Part shown: piece after piece, positions 10,794-19,975 of the stretch
Layout: each line of letters starts with the position of its first letter
How positions within the stretch are numbered: position 1 is the first letter of the stretch
Assembly: GCA_019649035.1 (NCBI GenBank)
Contig: BMAT01002168.1
Location: forward strand, 262,566 to 291,470
Length of the DNA: 28,905 bases
Reading direction: 5' to 3'
Source of the DNA: Elysia marginata
Lineage: Eukaryota > Mollusca > Gastropoda > Plakobranchidae
Program-made: the position numbers and the translations under genes
The notes under the pieces: generated by a model
Database searches by the model: none
The model's input: the letters and a program-made list of their open reading frames with translations, nothing else
Told to the model about the DNA's origin: nothing

Positions 10794-10890
10794 TATAAAA
10801 GTTTGAATTTGGATAGTGCAATGCTACGTAAATAGCCTTACACATTACCATGTATTATATATATAAAAGTTTAAACTTTGATAGTGCAAT
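10794..10890. repeat. Spaced direct repeat of 29 bases
   Basis: The unit TATAAAAGTTTGAATTTGG, running on to ATAGTGCAAT, occurs at 10794-10822 and again, with a few changes, at 10862-10890. The spacing is 68 bases. It abuts the right end of MITE copy 2, so it may reflect nested or partial element ends. Confidence 0.6.
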
Positions 10891-11034
10891 CCAGTAAAAA
10901 AAAAAATAAAAAACTGATTCTAAGTTTATGAAATATTTGTGATCATGACGTATAGTCAAGTTTGGATACTTTGAGCCCCATAAAAATAAAATTTAACTTT
11001 GAATTATCCAAGATTGAGTTATATCATCACAATA

Positions 11035-11198
11035 CAGCAGAACCCCTGAATAAAGACCTCGAAAATTATGAAAATGTGGGTAAAAATAGGTGTGCCAAGA
11101 GGGGATCTTAGATCAGGGAATAAATTACTATACCCATTTAAATGGGCATCCTCAAATTAAGAATCACATACGAGGAGTGGTCTTTATTGAGAGGTTCC
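11035..11198. mobile_element. TA-flanked MITE-like element, right end worn
   Basis: After TA at 11033-11034 the segment begins CAGCAGAACCCCTGAATAAAGACC (positions 11035-11058). At 11179-11198 the inverted counterpart GGTCTTTATTGAGAGGTTCC occurs. About 18 of the inner bases match, with GGTCTTTATT fully conserved, but the outer CAGT-type tip on the right is missing. I infer an old Tc1/mariner/pogo-like miniature element of a different family from family A. Confidence 0.5.
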
Positions 11199-11399
11199 AA
11201 AAAGAGGATAAAATGTGTAATCTGAATATAAATGAAATTACGCAAATTAAACGATTTACACATTCCTGAGCTTGTTATGTTAATAAATTGCTTGAAGTTA
11301 CATTTTCCTTCTGAAAAATAGACTTTCTGATGATTTATTTATAATCATTAAAAGAAAAAAAAACAAATCTACAACATCCAAATCATAGTCACACGATAC

Positions 11400-12160
11400 A
11401 TAGTCGAGCCAAAACCATTCAAACCTAGATAATTCAAATATTTGTTTAATTCAAACAAAATTTAGGTCCTTTTACTTTAAGGATAGTAAAAAGAAATAAT
11501 AGTTGGGATCTTAGAATAAATTTGAAGTATTCATAAATTCAACCAATTACCCCAGGTTTGAGTTCTGCAAACTGTACTGTAATTCAATTTTTTGTAAATT
11601 TTGTTCCCCTGGGAATGAAAATATCCAGACTTGACCTTTGTTCTATTTCTACAAACAAACCTTAACTAGTGAGTACTCTTTTTTTTTTTGCAAAGTAACG
11701 AAGGAGAAAGTGACAGAGAGGATACAAAATGCACATGTTATAATGTACAGTACTATTCATTGTCTGGTCTTGTCAAAGGCACACTTTCTTTAACAAATCA
11801 GTCATAATTTGAGATTGCAAGTATTGTCCAGTTATAATATTTCAAACTTGCAAGAACAAAATAAACGTATCTTCTTTGTATTACACAATCATATATCCAA
11901 AACTTGAATTATCATACAAAACAAATAAGAAAGAAAAACAATAATCTAAATGTGGTACAAATTAAGCAATTATTTGATTGAATAAGCCAGATTCAAATTA
12001 TGTGGAGACAACAGTGGACTATGTTCAACAGGAGATGGTGAAGATTCAAACAATTACAACAGAAATCAATCAATTTAAGGTTTATTCAAGTTCAGCTAGT
12101 ACCTTTTTTTAAAATCATTATTGCATGCCTTTTCTAGAACAAACAAATTTCTAATAGGCT
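11400..12160. repeat. Mosaic of worn MITE-like fragments
   Basis: Several pieces resemble element ends without giving a full element. TTCAAACCTAGATAATTCAAA near 11415-11445 is partly inverted by CAGGTTTGAG near 11555, followed by ACTGTACTGTA. AGATTCAAATTATG near 11993 matches an end of MITE family A and is followed by ACAGTGG. I read the stretch as overlapping, decayed DNA-transposon fragments. The boundaries are uncertain, and no gene is supported here. Confidence 0.35.
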
Positions 12161-12170
12161 TGTAGGCATA

Positions 12171-12350
12171 CAGTGCTTTCCAGTTAAGTCAAAGTGCTTG
12201 GGAACAGCTCATTTAGTTAAAAATATCAGAATTTTGAGATAGAAAATTTGACATAAAAAACTGCCTCTATCAGTTGGGACGCCATAGTATAACAGATTCA
12301 AGTTATCTATAATCTTGAATTATCAAGTTTGAGCTAAGTGGAATGCACTG
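12171..12350. mobile_element. 180-bp MITE with TA target duplication
   Basis: It starts CAGTGCTTTCCAGTTA and ends with the inverted match TAAGTGGAATGCACTG. The terminal inverted repeats agree at 19 of the first 23 positions. TA flanks both sides (12169-12170 and 12351-12352), which is the Tc1/mariner/pogo signature. It has no coding potential. This is the most complete miniature element in the window, and it lies 18 bases before the SINE. Confidence 0.7.
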
Positions 12351-12368
12351 TACTTAAGAGTACTAAGA

Positions 12369-12660
12369 GTGGAGCAGCTAGGCTCAGTGGTTAGCGCATA
12401 GGACATGTGATCCGCCAGTCGCAGGTTCGATTCCCAACCCTGAAGCATGTTGTAGCTGCCTTGGGAAATCCAGTCATCCACACTTTTCTCAGTGCACCCA
12501 CGTGTAAAATGGGTACCTAACTATCGGCAGTGATTGAAATTTGTAGAATGTTATTATTTGAGTGCTTAACAGGCAGCCGTGCTCTGAAATATGAGTTGAA
12601 TTTGCTTTGGTGTGTATTGGCAGGCTGATGGAAATATGTAAAGTCTTAAGACTGCCTTCC
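12369..12660 (+). mobile_element. tRNA-derived SINE
   Basis: The head resembles a tRNA gene: an A box around TAGGCTCAGTGGTTAGCGC (12379-12397) and a perfect B box GGTTCGATTCC (12424-12434). These are internal RNA polymerase III promoter elements. A GGA/TCC stem around the loop CATGTGA would give anticodon TGT, but the usual T before the anticodon is A and there is no good acceptor stem, so this is not a working tRNA. The body continues with GTGTAAAATGGGTACC, a stretch seen in invertebrate tRNA-SINE bodies. The right end is uncertain, and I found no clear target duplication. Confidence 0.65.
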
Positions 12661-13165
12661 GTGGTAGAAGACTATAATCCATATTTTTGTTTTTACTAAT
12701 ATTTACTCAAAATTACCTGGAAACACACACTTACAAAAGGAAAAAAAAGTTGTTCAGTTCAGGACTACAAAACTGCAAAGAAGTACTGTATACAGTACTG
12801 TTGAAATCACCAACTTTTTTTCCTCTTTTGACAGGGCCAATGTTTATCTACTGCACAGATTATGTGATCATTATTTGTCTATGACCTTATATTATACATG
12901 TACTATAGCTTCAACTATGCTGTATTTTTATACTTTTCAAATGCTCTTGGGTGTGCTAAATGATTTGTTTTATTCCTGATTTTTGGCAGTCTGATGTCTC
13001 TTATTATATAAAACTATCCAATGAAAATAGTTCATGAAATAGTTGGTTTTTTTTTTTTTGCATTAGTCAGGTCTTTCTAGGTAACTGTTAGTCTCCGTGT
13101 GTCATAGAGCAGAAACAATAGATTAGATCTATATTATAGTGGTTAAAATCCACTCCTAAGATATA
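12661..13165. other. Intergenic stretch with a perfect palindrome
   Basis: No gene is supported. The open frame at 12687-12884 has no domain. The perfect 18-base palindrome AGTACTGTATACAGTACT lies at 12782-12799. T runs and AT-rich DNA make up the rest. Confidence 0.45.
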
Positions 13166-13255
13166 CAGTAGTGCTCAACTATAGCGGCACCCGCTACAGC
13201 AGGACCATCCCCACAGCGGGGCCTCTGAGGAATCCCCTTTTTTTTTCTCTACATC
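13166..13255 (+). mobile_element. Left end of a pogo-like element
   Basis: TA at 13164-13165 is followed by CAGTAGTGCTCAACTATAGC and then GGCACCCGCTACAGCAGGACC and CAGCGGGGCC. Ends of the form CAGT...CTATAGCGG are typical of pogo/Tigger-like elements. The GC-rich repeated CGCTA/AGCGG words stand out from the local DNA. No matching right end was found downstream, so the copy is probably truncated. Confidence 0.4.
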
Positions 13256-15096
13256 AAGTCTATTACACATGTGCATGTGTATAAAGGGACAAGAAAAGAT
13301 CCAAACATGGACACGGCGGGAGGCATAGAACGAACTTCAGAGAATTTACTGAAGTAAAGGTTTAAGTAACTTATTAGTAAAAACAACAGGCAAGCCAAAA
13401 TAAGACTGTAAGCTTATTGTGGACTTGGCTTGCGGATGCCTTAAGAGCCAGTGTTTTGCGCGAGCCTTTTTTGTCTAGTTTACAAGTCAGTATACATTGC
13501 ATTAGGGAAAGAAAGAGGGGGGATGAGTGTGGCATTTTCATTGGCCTGTCCAGTGCAGTACCATGAGGTACTGCAGGCCTAAAGCAAGATGATACATGTA
13601 CCAGTATCTATTTTTAAGCTTATACCATCGTTAAAACAATGTGAATGATGGTTGCAGATGAATAATGGAGGAAAGGGGTGAGGAGGGTCTTGATACGACA
13701 TGCCTAGATGAGAGTGCAGAGAGCAGAGTTGGTTTGATTTATTTTTTCGAGATCTCCCCTTCACATTCGTATTGCTGGAACATGTCTACAGCAGGATTTT
13801 TCCTTTAAAACCAAAAATCACGCAATAGACATGTACCACTGGAAGATTGTGGGTAACCGTTGTCTCAGTTTTACATTAAATGCATTTTGACAGGCGCATA
13901 ACTGCCAATTGTGTGTTTTTCTATACTATCTAGCAGTTGTGCTAGTACTAGGAAATCATCAATACTGTGGTTTTACTTTTCTTAACTGCAAAATGCTCTT
14001 GAGAATATAATCATAACTAGTATCATATTTTTTTTAAAAAGTTATAAACACAACTTTAATAAGACTTGAGGCAAAATTGGTACTACAAATTTTAATATTT
14101 TATTGTTGAAACAATACAAAGGGAAACCAATAAAAGGAACGCAAGTCATACAGTTGCATGGCAAAATATCTTCAGTTGAAAGAGTCCTTTCATTCTATTT
14201 GACTTAGTTTAGTGCATCACCATCAATTTATCAAACTACAATTATAATGTTAACTTTTTAGATGAGATTCTTGGATTTAAATTTTTATTTGACTGGTATT
14301 ACAATGGGACCATTGATAAGTCTTTTCTAACACCCTAAAAATATATACTAAATTTATTTGAAAATCAAGGTTTTCAGAAACCTACCTGCATAAAATTCAT
14401 ACAAAAAGAGTCCAGTTTCAGAACTTGGATNNNNNNNNNNNNNNNNNNNNNNNNNNNNNNNNNNNNNNNNNNNNNNNNNNNNNNNNNNNNNNNNNNNNNN
14501 NNNNNNNNNNNNNNNNNNNNNNNNNNNNNNNNNCAAGAAAATGACGAAAAATCCCATTAATGATTTAGATTTCACAAGGATGCAGAGTCATCATTAATTA
14601 GTTCTTTAGCTGATGTCTCATTTCTAGACATCCTTTCAGTGTTTTTGTGTTTGTTTTTGCTTCATTTAGACTTTTAATTCAAACAACAACAAAAAATAGT
14701 ATAAATTTGGATCTTTGAAGTTTAATTTTTTTTTAAAAGCTGATTTATTTAGCTTTGCTCATTTTGTGAGACATTGGTTTAAATACATTCTTATAACTCA
14801 CTTCATTTACATCTAGATCTACTGCAAATAAAATAATTCAGAGAAAAAAAAAATTACAAGCTGTGGCTAAAAATATTTCTTTCAATAAACCAAAAGTTCA
14901 AATTTTCAATAAATATAATTCTGAATTTTCAAAGATTTCCTTTTGAATTTAGATGGTAAAAATAAATGAACGATAAGCAAAAACTTTTTTTTAATGGCTC
15001 ATTTGAATAAAAATTCCCACAAGCGACTCATAATGACTGGTCATGTGACATTGAATCATGCAATCATGGGTATGAGCAATGGGGTTAGTATGCTAT
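13256..15096. other. Intergenic stretch and 3' flank of the LanC-like gene
   Basis: A 9-base perfect stem with a 4-base loop lies at 13554-13575 (TGCAGTACC / GGTACTGCA). No exon is evident, and the 13579-13764 frame lacks any domain. The part near 14750-15096 is probably the 3' UTR of the minus-strand LanC-like gene. Candidate poly(A) hexamers on that strand are ATTAAA at 14990-14995 and AATAAA near 14744-14749. Confidence 0.4.
14431..14533. other. Assembly gap of 103 Ns
   Basis: This is a run of N between GAACTTGGAT and CAAGAAAATG. The true content and length are unknown. The translated frame that spans it has no meaning. Confidence 0.99.
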
Positions 15097-16497
15097 TTAA
15101 AAGCTTTTAGGAAACTCAAAAGCAGGAAATGCAGAGTTAAGGGGTTCTAAAATGTCAACAAGAAAGTAAATTGTGCCTGCAATGCCCTCAAACATAGAGA
15201 GGGGTCTGTCAGGTGTTCTGCAGCCATGTTTACCATAATCACAGCACCACTCTGCAAACTTGACAGCATAGTACAAAAACCTCTGTTCCCTAGTGAGTTT
15301 GAACATTGTGAGGAAAGTGTAGGCATTTCCTGCTGTACCATGACAGATTCCGTAGCCTTTCTGCAGTAACCCTCGTTTCCAAACAGCTTTGGCACAGTCT
15401 CTAGCAGCTTCTAGGTAGCGCTTATCTTTGTAGATTTTGTACGCCAGAGCAAACATGTGGACCCATCCTGGAGCTCCATGACACCAGTGAAGAAGTTTAT
15501 CCCCGGTGCTGCTACCCAATGAGGACGGGCAGTTTCCTGAAGCAAATCTAAGAGTAAGCATAAAGTCAATACAAGGGCGAACCTCGCGACGGATGCGGTC
15601 TTGAAGAGAAGGCACCTGCACCTGCAGGAGCATATAGTAGATGCCTGCAAGTCCATGAGCAGCTCCGAGATAGGCTTTCTCATGCCACTCATACATCAAT
15701 GGATGTGAGCACCTCACCCTTTTGGCCATAGATTCCCCTGACTTAAGCACAGCTTCAACCACATGTGCAATAAGTTCCTTGCTGATGCAGTCATCTCCTA
15801 TGTTTTGCTGGAGGAACAAGAGGGCAGACAGATAACCACATCTCCCATACAGAATTTCATCTGGAAGAGAGCCATCAGAGCAGACACGCTCACACATCTC
15901 CCCAATGCTCTCAATATATCTCCTGGCTCTTTCCTGTTTCCCCAATTTCTGATAGACCACAGCAGCAAGGGCAAGGGGACCTGCATCACCGCAGAGAAAG
16001 GATACCCTTGATCCCTTCAACCTCTTGAGGCATGGTTTGAGAATATCAATTGCTTGTTGAAGGTGTCTGTTATCCCCACTTTGTGAAAATTTGTTGTGCA
16101 AATGAAGAGACAGAAAGGCTTGACCTGCATTGCCTGTATATATGGAATCGTCCTTGCGATCCATTTCATAATTAGCCTCTAAATGACTTAGAAGCTTTTC
16201 AATAACTTTTGATATTTTATGATGGTATGGCTCTTTAATTGTCTCATTTGATTCCAGTAATGTCTCGCCAGAATAATCTGGAAAGGTGTTTTTAAAGGCC
16301 CTATCAGATTCCATTTTTATATTTAGAGTCAGCAAAATTACCTTTTTTTTAAATGAGGTCCACGGGGCCTCTCCTTTTGGATTCTTCAAATCTGATGAAG
16401 ACAAGAAAGATGAGTGAGGAAAAATAAAGCATTTAAGAATAAACAGAGTGACACTAGTTAGGACTATGGGTAAAAAGAGAGCTTTCAACATCCTCAT
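15097..16497 (-). CDS. LanC-like protein (LANCL family)
   Basis: A member of the eukaryotic LanC-like family, relatives of bacterial lanthionine cyclases. Animal members bind zinc and glutathione, and mammalian ones add glutathione to dehydroamino acids in damaged proteins. The alpha-toroid repeats are visible as Gly-rich motifs: IYTGNAGQAFL (119-129), FLCGDAGPLA (167-176), ILYGRCGYL (215-223), GAAHGLAGIYY (278-288), HWCHGAPG (337-344), GYGICHGTAGNAY (381-393) and FEGIAGTIYF (436-445). Zinc ligands Cys339, Cys385 and His386 are all present. It ends close to where LANCL1 ends (FPAFEF). From ATG 16497 it has 466 residues, with a hydrophobic N-terminal segment at about 5-27. A start at Met62 (ATG at 16314, AAAAATGGA context) would give 405 residues, nearer the usual LANCL1 length. 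The coding region is a single exon. A splice acceptor (CATTTTTTCAG) ends at 16517, so an upstream exon is likely. The family is certain; the start is not. Confidence 0.93.
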   Translation of the reverse strand: MRMLKALFLPIVLTSVTLFILKCFIFPHSSFLSSSDLKNPKGEAPWTSFKKKVILLTLNIKMESDRAFKNTFPDYSGETLLESNETIKEPYHHKISKVIEKLLSHLEANYEMDRKDDSIYTGNAGQAFLSLHLHNKFSQSGDNRHLQQAIDILKPCLKRLKGSRVSFLCGDAGPLALAAVVYQKLGKQERARRYIESIGEMCERVCSDGSLPDEILYGRCGYLSALLFLQQNIGDDCISKELIAHVVEAVLKSGESMAKRVRCSHPLMYEWHEKAYLGAAHGLAGIYYMLLQVQVPSLQDRIRREVRPCIDFMLTLRFASGNCPSSLGSSTGDKLLHWCHGAPGWVHMFALAYKIYKDKRYLEAARDCAKAVWKRGLLQKGYGICHGTAGNAYTFLTMFKLTREQRFLYYAVKFAEWCCDYGKHGCRTPDRPLSMFEGIAGTIYFLVDILEPLNSAFPAFEFPKSF

Positions 16498-16516
16498 ATT
16501 TCTTTCTAGTTGAGCC

Positions 16517-16530
16517 CTGAAAAAATGAAC
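16517..16530 (-). promoter_or_regulatory. 3' splice site upstream of the LanC-like coding exon
   Basis: On the minus strand the sequence reads GTTCATTTTTTCAG and then GG, a strong pyrimidine-tract plus CAG acceptor 19 bases before the first ATG. It implies a 5' intron whose donor I cannot place with confidence. If it is used, the long reading frame starting at 16497 is inside the exon and available for translation. Confidence 0.5.
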
Positions 16531-16608
16531 TTTCTAAATTGCACAATAATGTACATAGTTTGTAAAATGAATTTTCTAAATTGCACAATAATGTACATAG
16601 TTTGTAAA
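16525..16608. repeat. 42-bp tandem duplication next to a splice acceptor
   Basis: Two units, 16525-16566 and 16567-16608, share CTAAATTGCACAATAATG and GTACATAGTTTGTAAA and differ at about one base. The repeat starts a few bases upstream (in transcript sense) of the LanC-like acceptor CAG. It therefore duplicates the probable branch-point region without the AG. Confidence 0.85.
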
Positions 16609-18040
16609 AAGATAAGAGACTCTGTTTTACTTTTTGTCTCTGAGACCATGCTTAGTGTGTTGATGTACTTATATAAATATAGCAATAAATTTTTGCTGTA
16701 ACCACGTAAGGCACAAGGATCAAGTGCAATGGAAACATACTACAAGGTTAAATTGGTATTTCCAGTTTATCCAAATACCATATTATTTATTATTATATAT
16801 ACATTCATGTGGCACAAATTCAATGCTATATCCACACACCATGCACGGTTTAGGAGAAAATTGTAGATTTTCCTATCAACCCTGTATTTTAATTTCCTCT
16901 TCAAAAAACATCCCAGCAAAACATGAAAAAAATTACAGACACAAAGAGCTAAAGCTGAAAAATTGCAGACTCATTGCTTCAGTGATAACAGCTCTTCCAA
17001 CATCTTCTTACACTTAGGCTGAGCAGTCCTGCAAGGCAGCTTCCGCTACCTGGGTGGTATCATTTTGCCATTTGCGAGCAAGATCAAATAATCCTATACC
17101 AAATTAGTCTCCTACTAATTATCAAACTTCTTGTTCTGTAACCTCAGGGTTCCACGGCTGCTGATAGCTCAAGAGGGAGGCATTTCCACAGAGATGAGCC
17201 ACTATTAATCTAAATAAAACGAATAAGGTTTTACTTACTGTGGCTTTCAAAAGTTTATCCAAGTAATGAAACTAGTTTGTAATAACTATGTCTGGACCTT
17301 TCATGATTTTGTTACAATTAAGTAAAATCTGCTTCTACCGACGATTTTTCAACACCCTGGCGGCCATTTTTATATTTACATTCACAAGTTGCAGCTCCGA
17401 GGTCAGAGCTAAGTGGTTTAACCCTAAATTTTAGGCACTAAAGGAACGCCTCTCCTATTGGCTAAATAAGCTTAAGTTGCCTTTCATTTCCTTATTAAAT
17501 AAGTTATTAGAAACAATATAGGGCCTGAATTTTTACAATCCTTTTAAAGTTTTTTGTATCTTTCATAATAGACTGTTACACTAAGCTGACCCCACCAGAG
17601 TTTTCAATCCTTCATTTAAATGCAAATGTTGAAGATCTTGGCCTTAAAAGGCAAACACATGTCGTCAAATTTTTAAATGGCGGACATGTTGTTATTTTGA
17701 GTTCAATGCTGTCAAAATTGAAATTCTTTTTTTTTTAATAATTAAATAGTTATTTTTATTAAAGCGCCTTATTTTCAATATTGTTTTCAAATTTCATAGA
17801 TAAGCAGTATGATTTTCAAAATCCACATACGCATTTTTTACTTTGACATAGTTCAACTAAGTTCAACTGGGCACGGACAAGATCCAGTCACCGGTAACAC
17901 AGTGCCTATGTAGAACCAAATTTGATTTTATTATTTGTCAGTAGGCAATTCAAGCACCTTTCTACAAACGCAAGATCATACGGTGGGATCACCCTTTCCT
18001 CGGACCACAAAATTATTATCATAGCAATAAACATTCAAAC
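16609..18040. other. Upstream flank of the LanC-like gene
   Basis: This probably holds the 5' intron, first exon and promoter of the LanC-like gene. The sequence at 17358-17370 (GGCGGCCATTTTT) resembles a YY1 site next to a relatively GC-rich patch (17335-17415). A second such site, AAATGGCGGAC, is near 17676. Both are motif matches by eye only. No other coding exon is supported, and the open frame 16724-17017 has no domain. Confidence 0.3.
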
Positions 18041-19975
18041 TTCAGTGGTGTAAAGTGAGGCGTAAAACAAAGCACACAATCGTGACAATGATTAGCAATT
18101 CAAACAAAGCAAACATCACCAATGTCAAGCCAAATATCAACAACAACTCAACATACGGCTGGACCAAAAAAATCTAGTCAACACACCAAATCAGACATGG
18201 CAAGCGGTTAAGCCAGTGATTGTCAATACAGCAAAAGAGATTTTAAGATAAATCCCACAAACCGGGCCAAAAAGAACACCAGACGAAACTACAACTAACC
18301 TGTTGACTCAACAAAAACAGCTCAGGATAAAAATAGATAACACCAGAGACAAACAAAATAAGCTAAAATAAAGCAAGAAAAGTACTAAATACTACATCAG
18401 ATTAGCAAACACGTATAGAATCTAAGAAACAACGTATGGACAAAGAGTAGACAGTAGACTCTATAGTCTATAGCCAATGCTAAAAGTGATGATGTTATGT
18501 TCTCAATCTCAGCGATCAAAGCTCTAAACCCGCAAACATATATGAAAACCCCTGAGCTGAAGACAACAAAGGCAAAAAAATATATATCCAACCCCAATGA
18601 AATACTACAGACTGTAGCAAACCATTTCAGAAATAAATTCAAAGACAAAAGCAACAAAGATATACCACCATTTCAAGGAACACCAAGAGCGCTTCGAAGA
18701 CCTGTCTCAAAAGATAAAGTAAGAAAAAGTGTCAACCGGCTTAAAAATGACCAGATTTAGTTGGAGTTTCTAAAATATATGCCCCACCTATTTTAGATGA
18801 AACAATGGCCAATATTTACAATGCATTTGAAACACATGAAGCCCTGGACATTAACTCCAGGGTACTTATAATTGCCATCCAAAAACCTTTAAATAAGCTT
18901 TATCACTAACACTTGATAGAAATAGAATAGGACCCACCATAGAGCACATGGTCAAAATGGTTTCACACCAGACAGAAGCACATCTGATGTAATATTTACC
19001 CACAAATAGTTGGCAGCAAAAACAAATATCAGACATTTAAATCAAAATAACAGGAATCAATGCGATGTCAGCAGCATTTGATACAATCAACAGAGAAGTT
19101 CTGCTCAAATTCTTAGAAGAAATAGTCAAAGAAGAGAAACTCAGACTTATTCATTTTCTTCTTATTATAATCTTAATAACACGCAAATAAATACCAGAAT
19201 ACAAAGCTGATATGGAACTTTAGAAGTTTCCTTCACCAGCAATGTCAGCACGCCTCAGGGTGATGGTCTAAGTCCAGCATTTGTAACTATGATTGGAACA
19301 TGCCCTTAAAAGTGCTAGAGAGATAATAGGCGAGCCTAAGACTCATGTAGATAATATTATTCCCAAAGAAATTGTCTCTGCTGACGATGTGAACTTTACC
19401 GGGTCAAAGCATTGATCAAATTAAAAAAGAAGTAGAAAAATTCAACCTTAAACTTGTAAACGTTGACAAAACAGGGCTAACATCACTGAGAAAAGAAGAG
19501 AATGAGTGGATACCAGCGAACAAAGTTGGATCCCTGATTGGCAACACAGAGGATGTTGAAAAGAGGAAAAATCTTTCAATCAAATATACACGTACCAAGA
19601 AAGAGAATCATAATTTTAAGTCAAATGCATTAAAAATCTATACTCACATACAACAGTAACAACTGTGGTACAGCACTCACACAAGCCGAGTCATCACACA
19701 TGCCTTCCATAGAAAACGACTTCATCAAATATTGAATACCCGCTACCCCACAAAAATAACAAACAAAAGTTACAAATCATTAGGATGTATTATACGCAAC
19801 GAGAATTGTCGAAAGCTTTCACTTTTTGGCATCTCTTCGGTCACATTCTTAAGAGAGACATAGACATGCAGGCCAATAAAGCCATGCAGGCATACTTCAA
19901 CCAAATGGCATGCAGATAGACCAACAACCACACGACCTGTAATAATAAAGTTTTTAAAAACAAAAAAAAACTCTC
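18040..19975 (+). pseudogene. Decayed non-LTR retrotransposon (ORF2 linker and reverse transcriptase)
   Basis: This is the remains of a LINE ORF2 on the plus strand, broken by stops and frame changes. Pieces in order: a linker region near 18180-18400; a stretch with NEILQTVANHFRNKFKD (about 18590-18645) and VSKDKVRKSVNRLKNDQ (about 18705-18758); AFDTINR near 19073-19093 (reverse transcriptase core with catalytic Asp); PQGDGLSP at about 19253-19276; SADDVNF at about 19377-19396 (the YADD box with Tyr changed to Ser); and FWHLFGHILKRDIDMQANKA near 19828-19887. The last three reverse transcriptase pieces lie in different frames, so the protein cannot be made. AATAAA at 19944 and an A-rich end near 19970 mark the 3' end. 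The clade is uncertain. Confidence 0.75.

Noticed and set aside
12371..12445. A functional tRNA-Thr gene (anticodon TGT)
   Set aside because: No proper acceptor stem, the base before the anticodon is A rather than T, and the sequence continues into a SINE body.
14354..14575. A 73-residue frame crossing the N run
   Set aside because: Half of it is unknown sequence; frame continuity across the gap is artificial.
18497..18760. An intact small gene of 87 residues
   Set aside because: It aligns in content with the linker of the surrounding non-LTR retrotransposon and is cut by stops on both sides.
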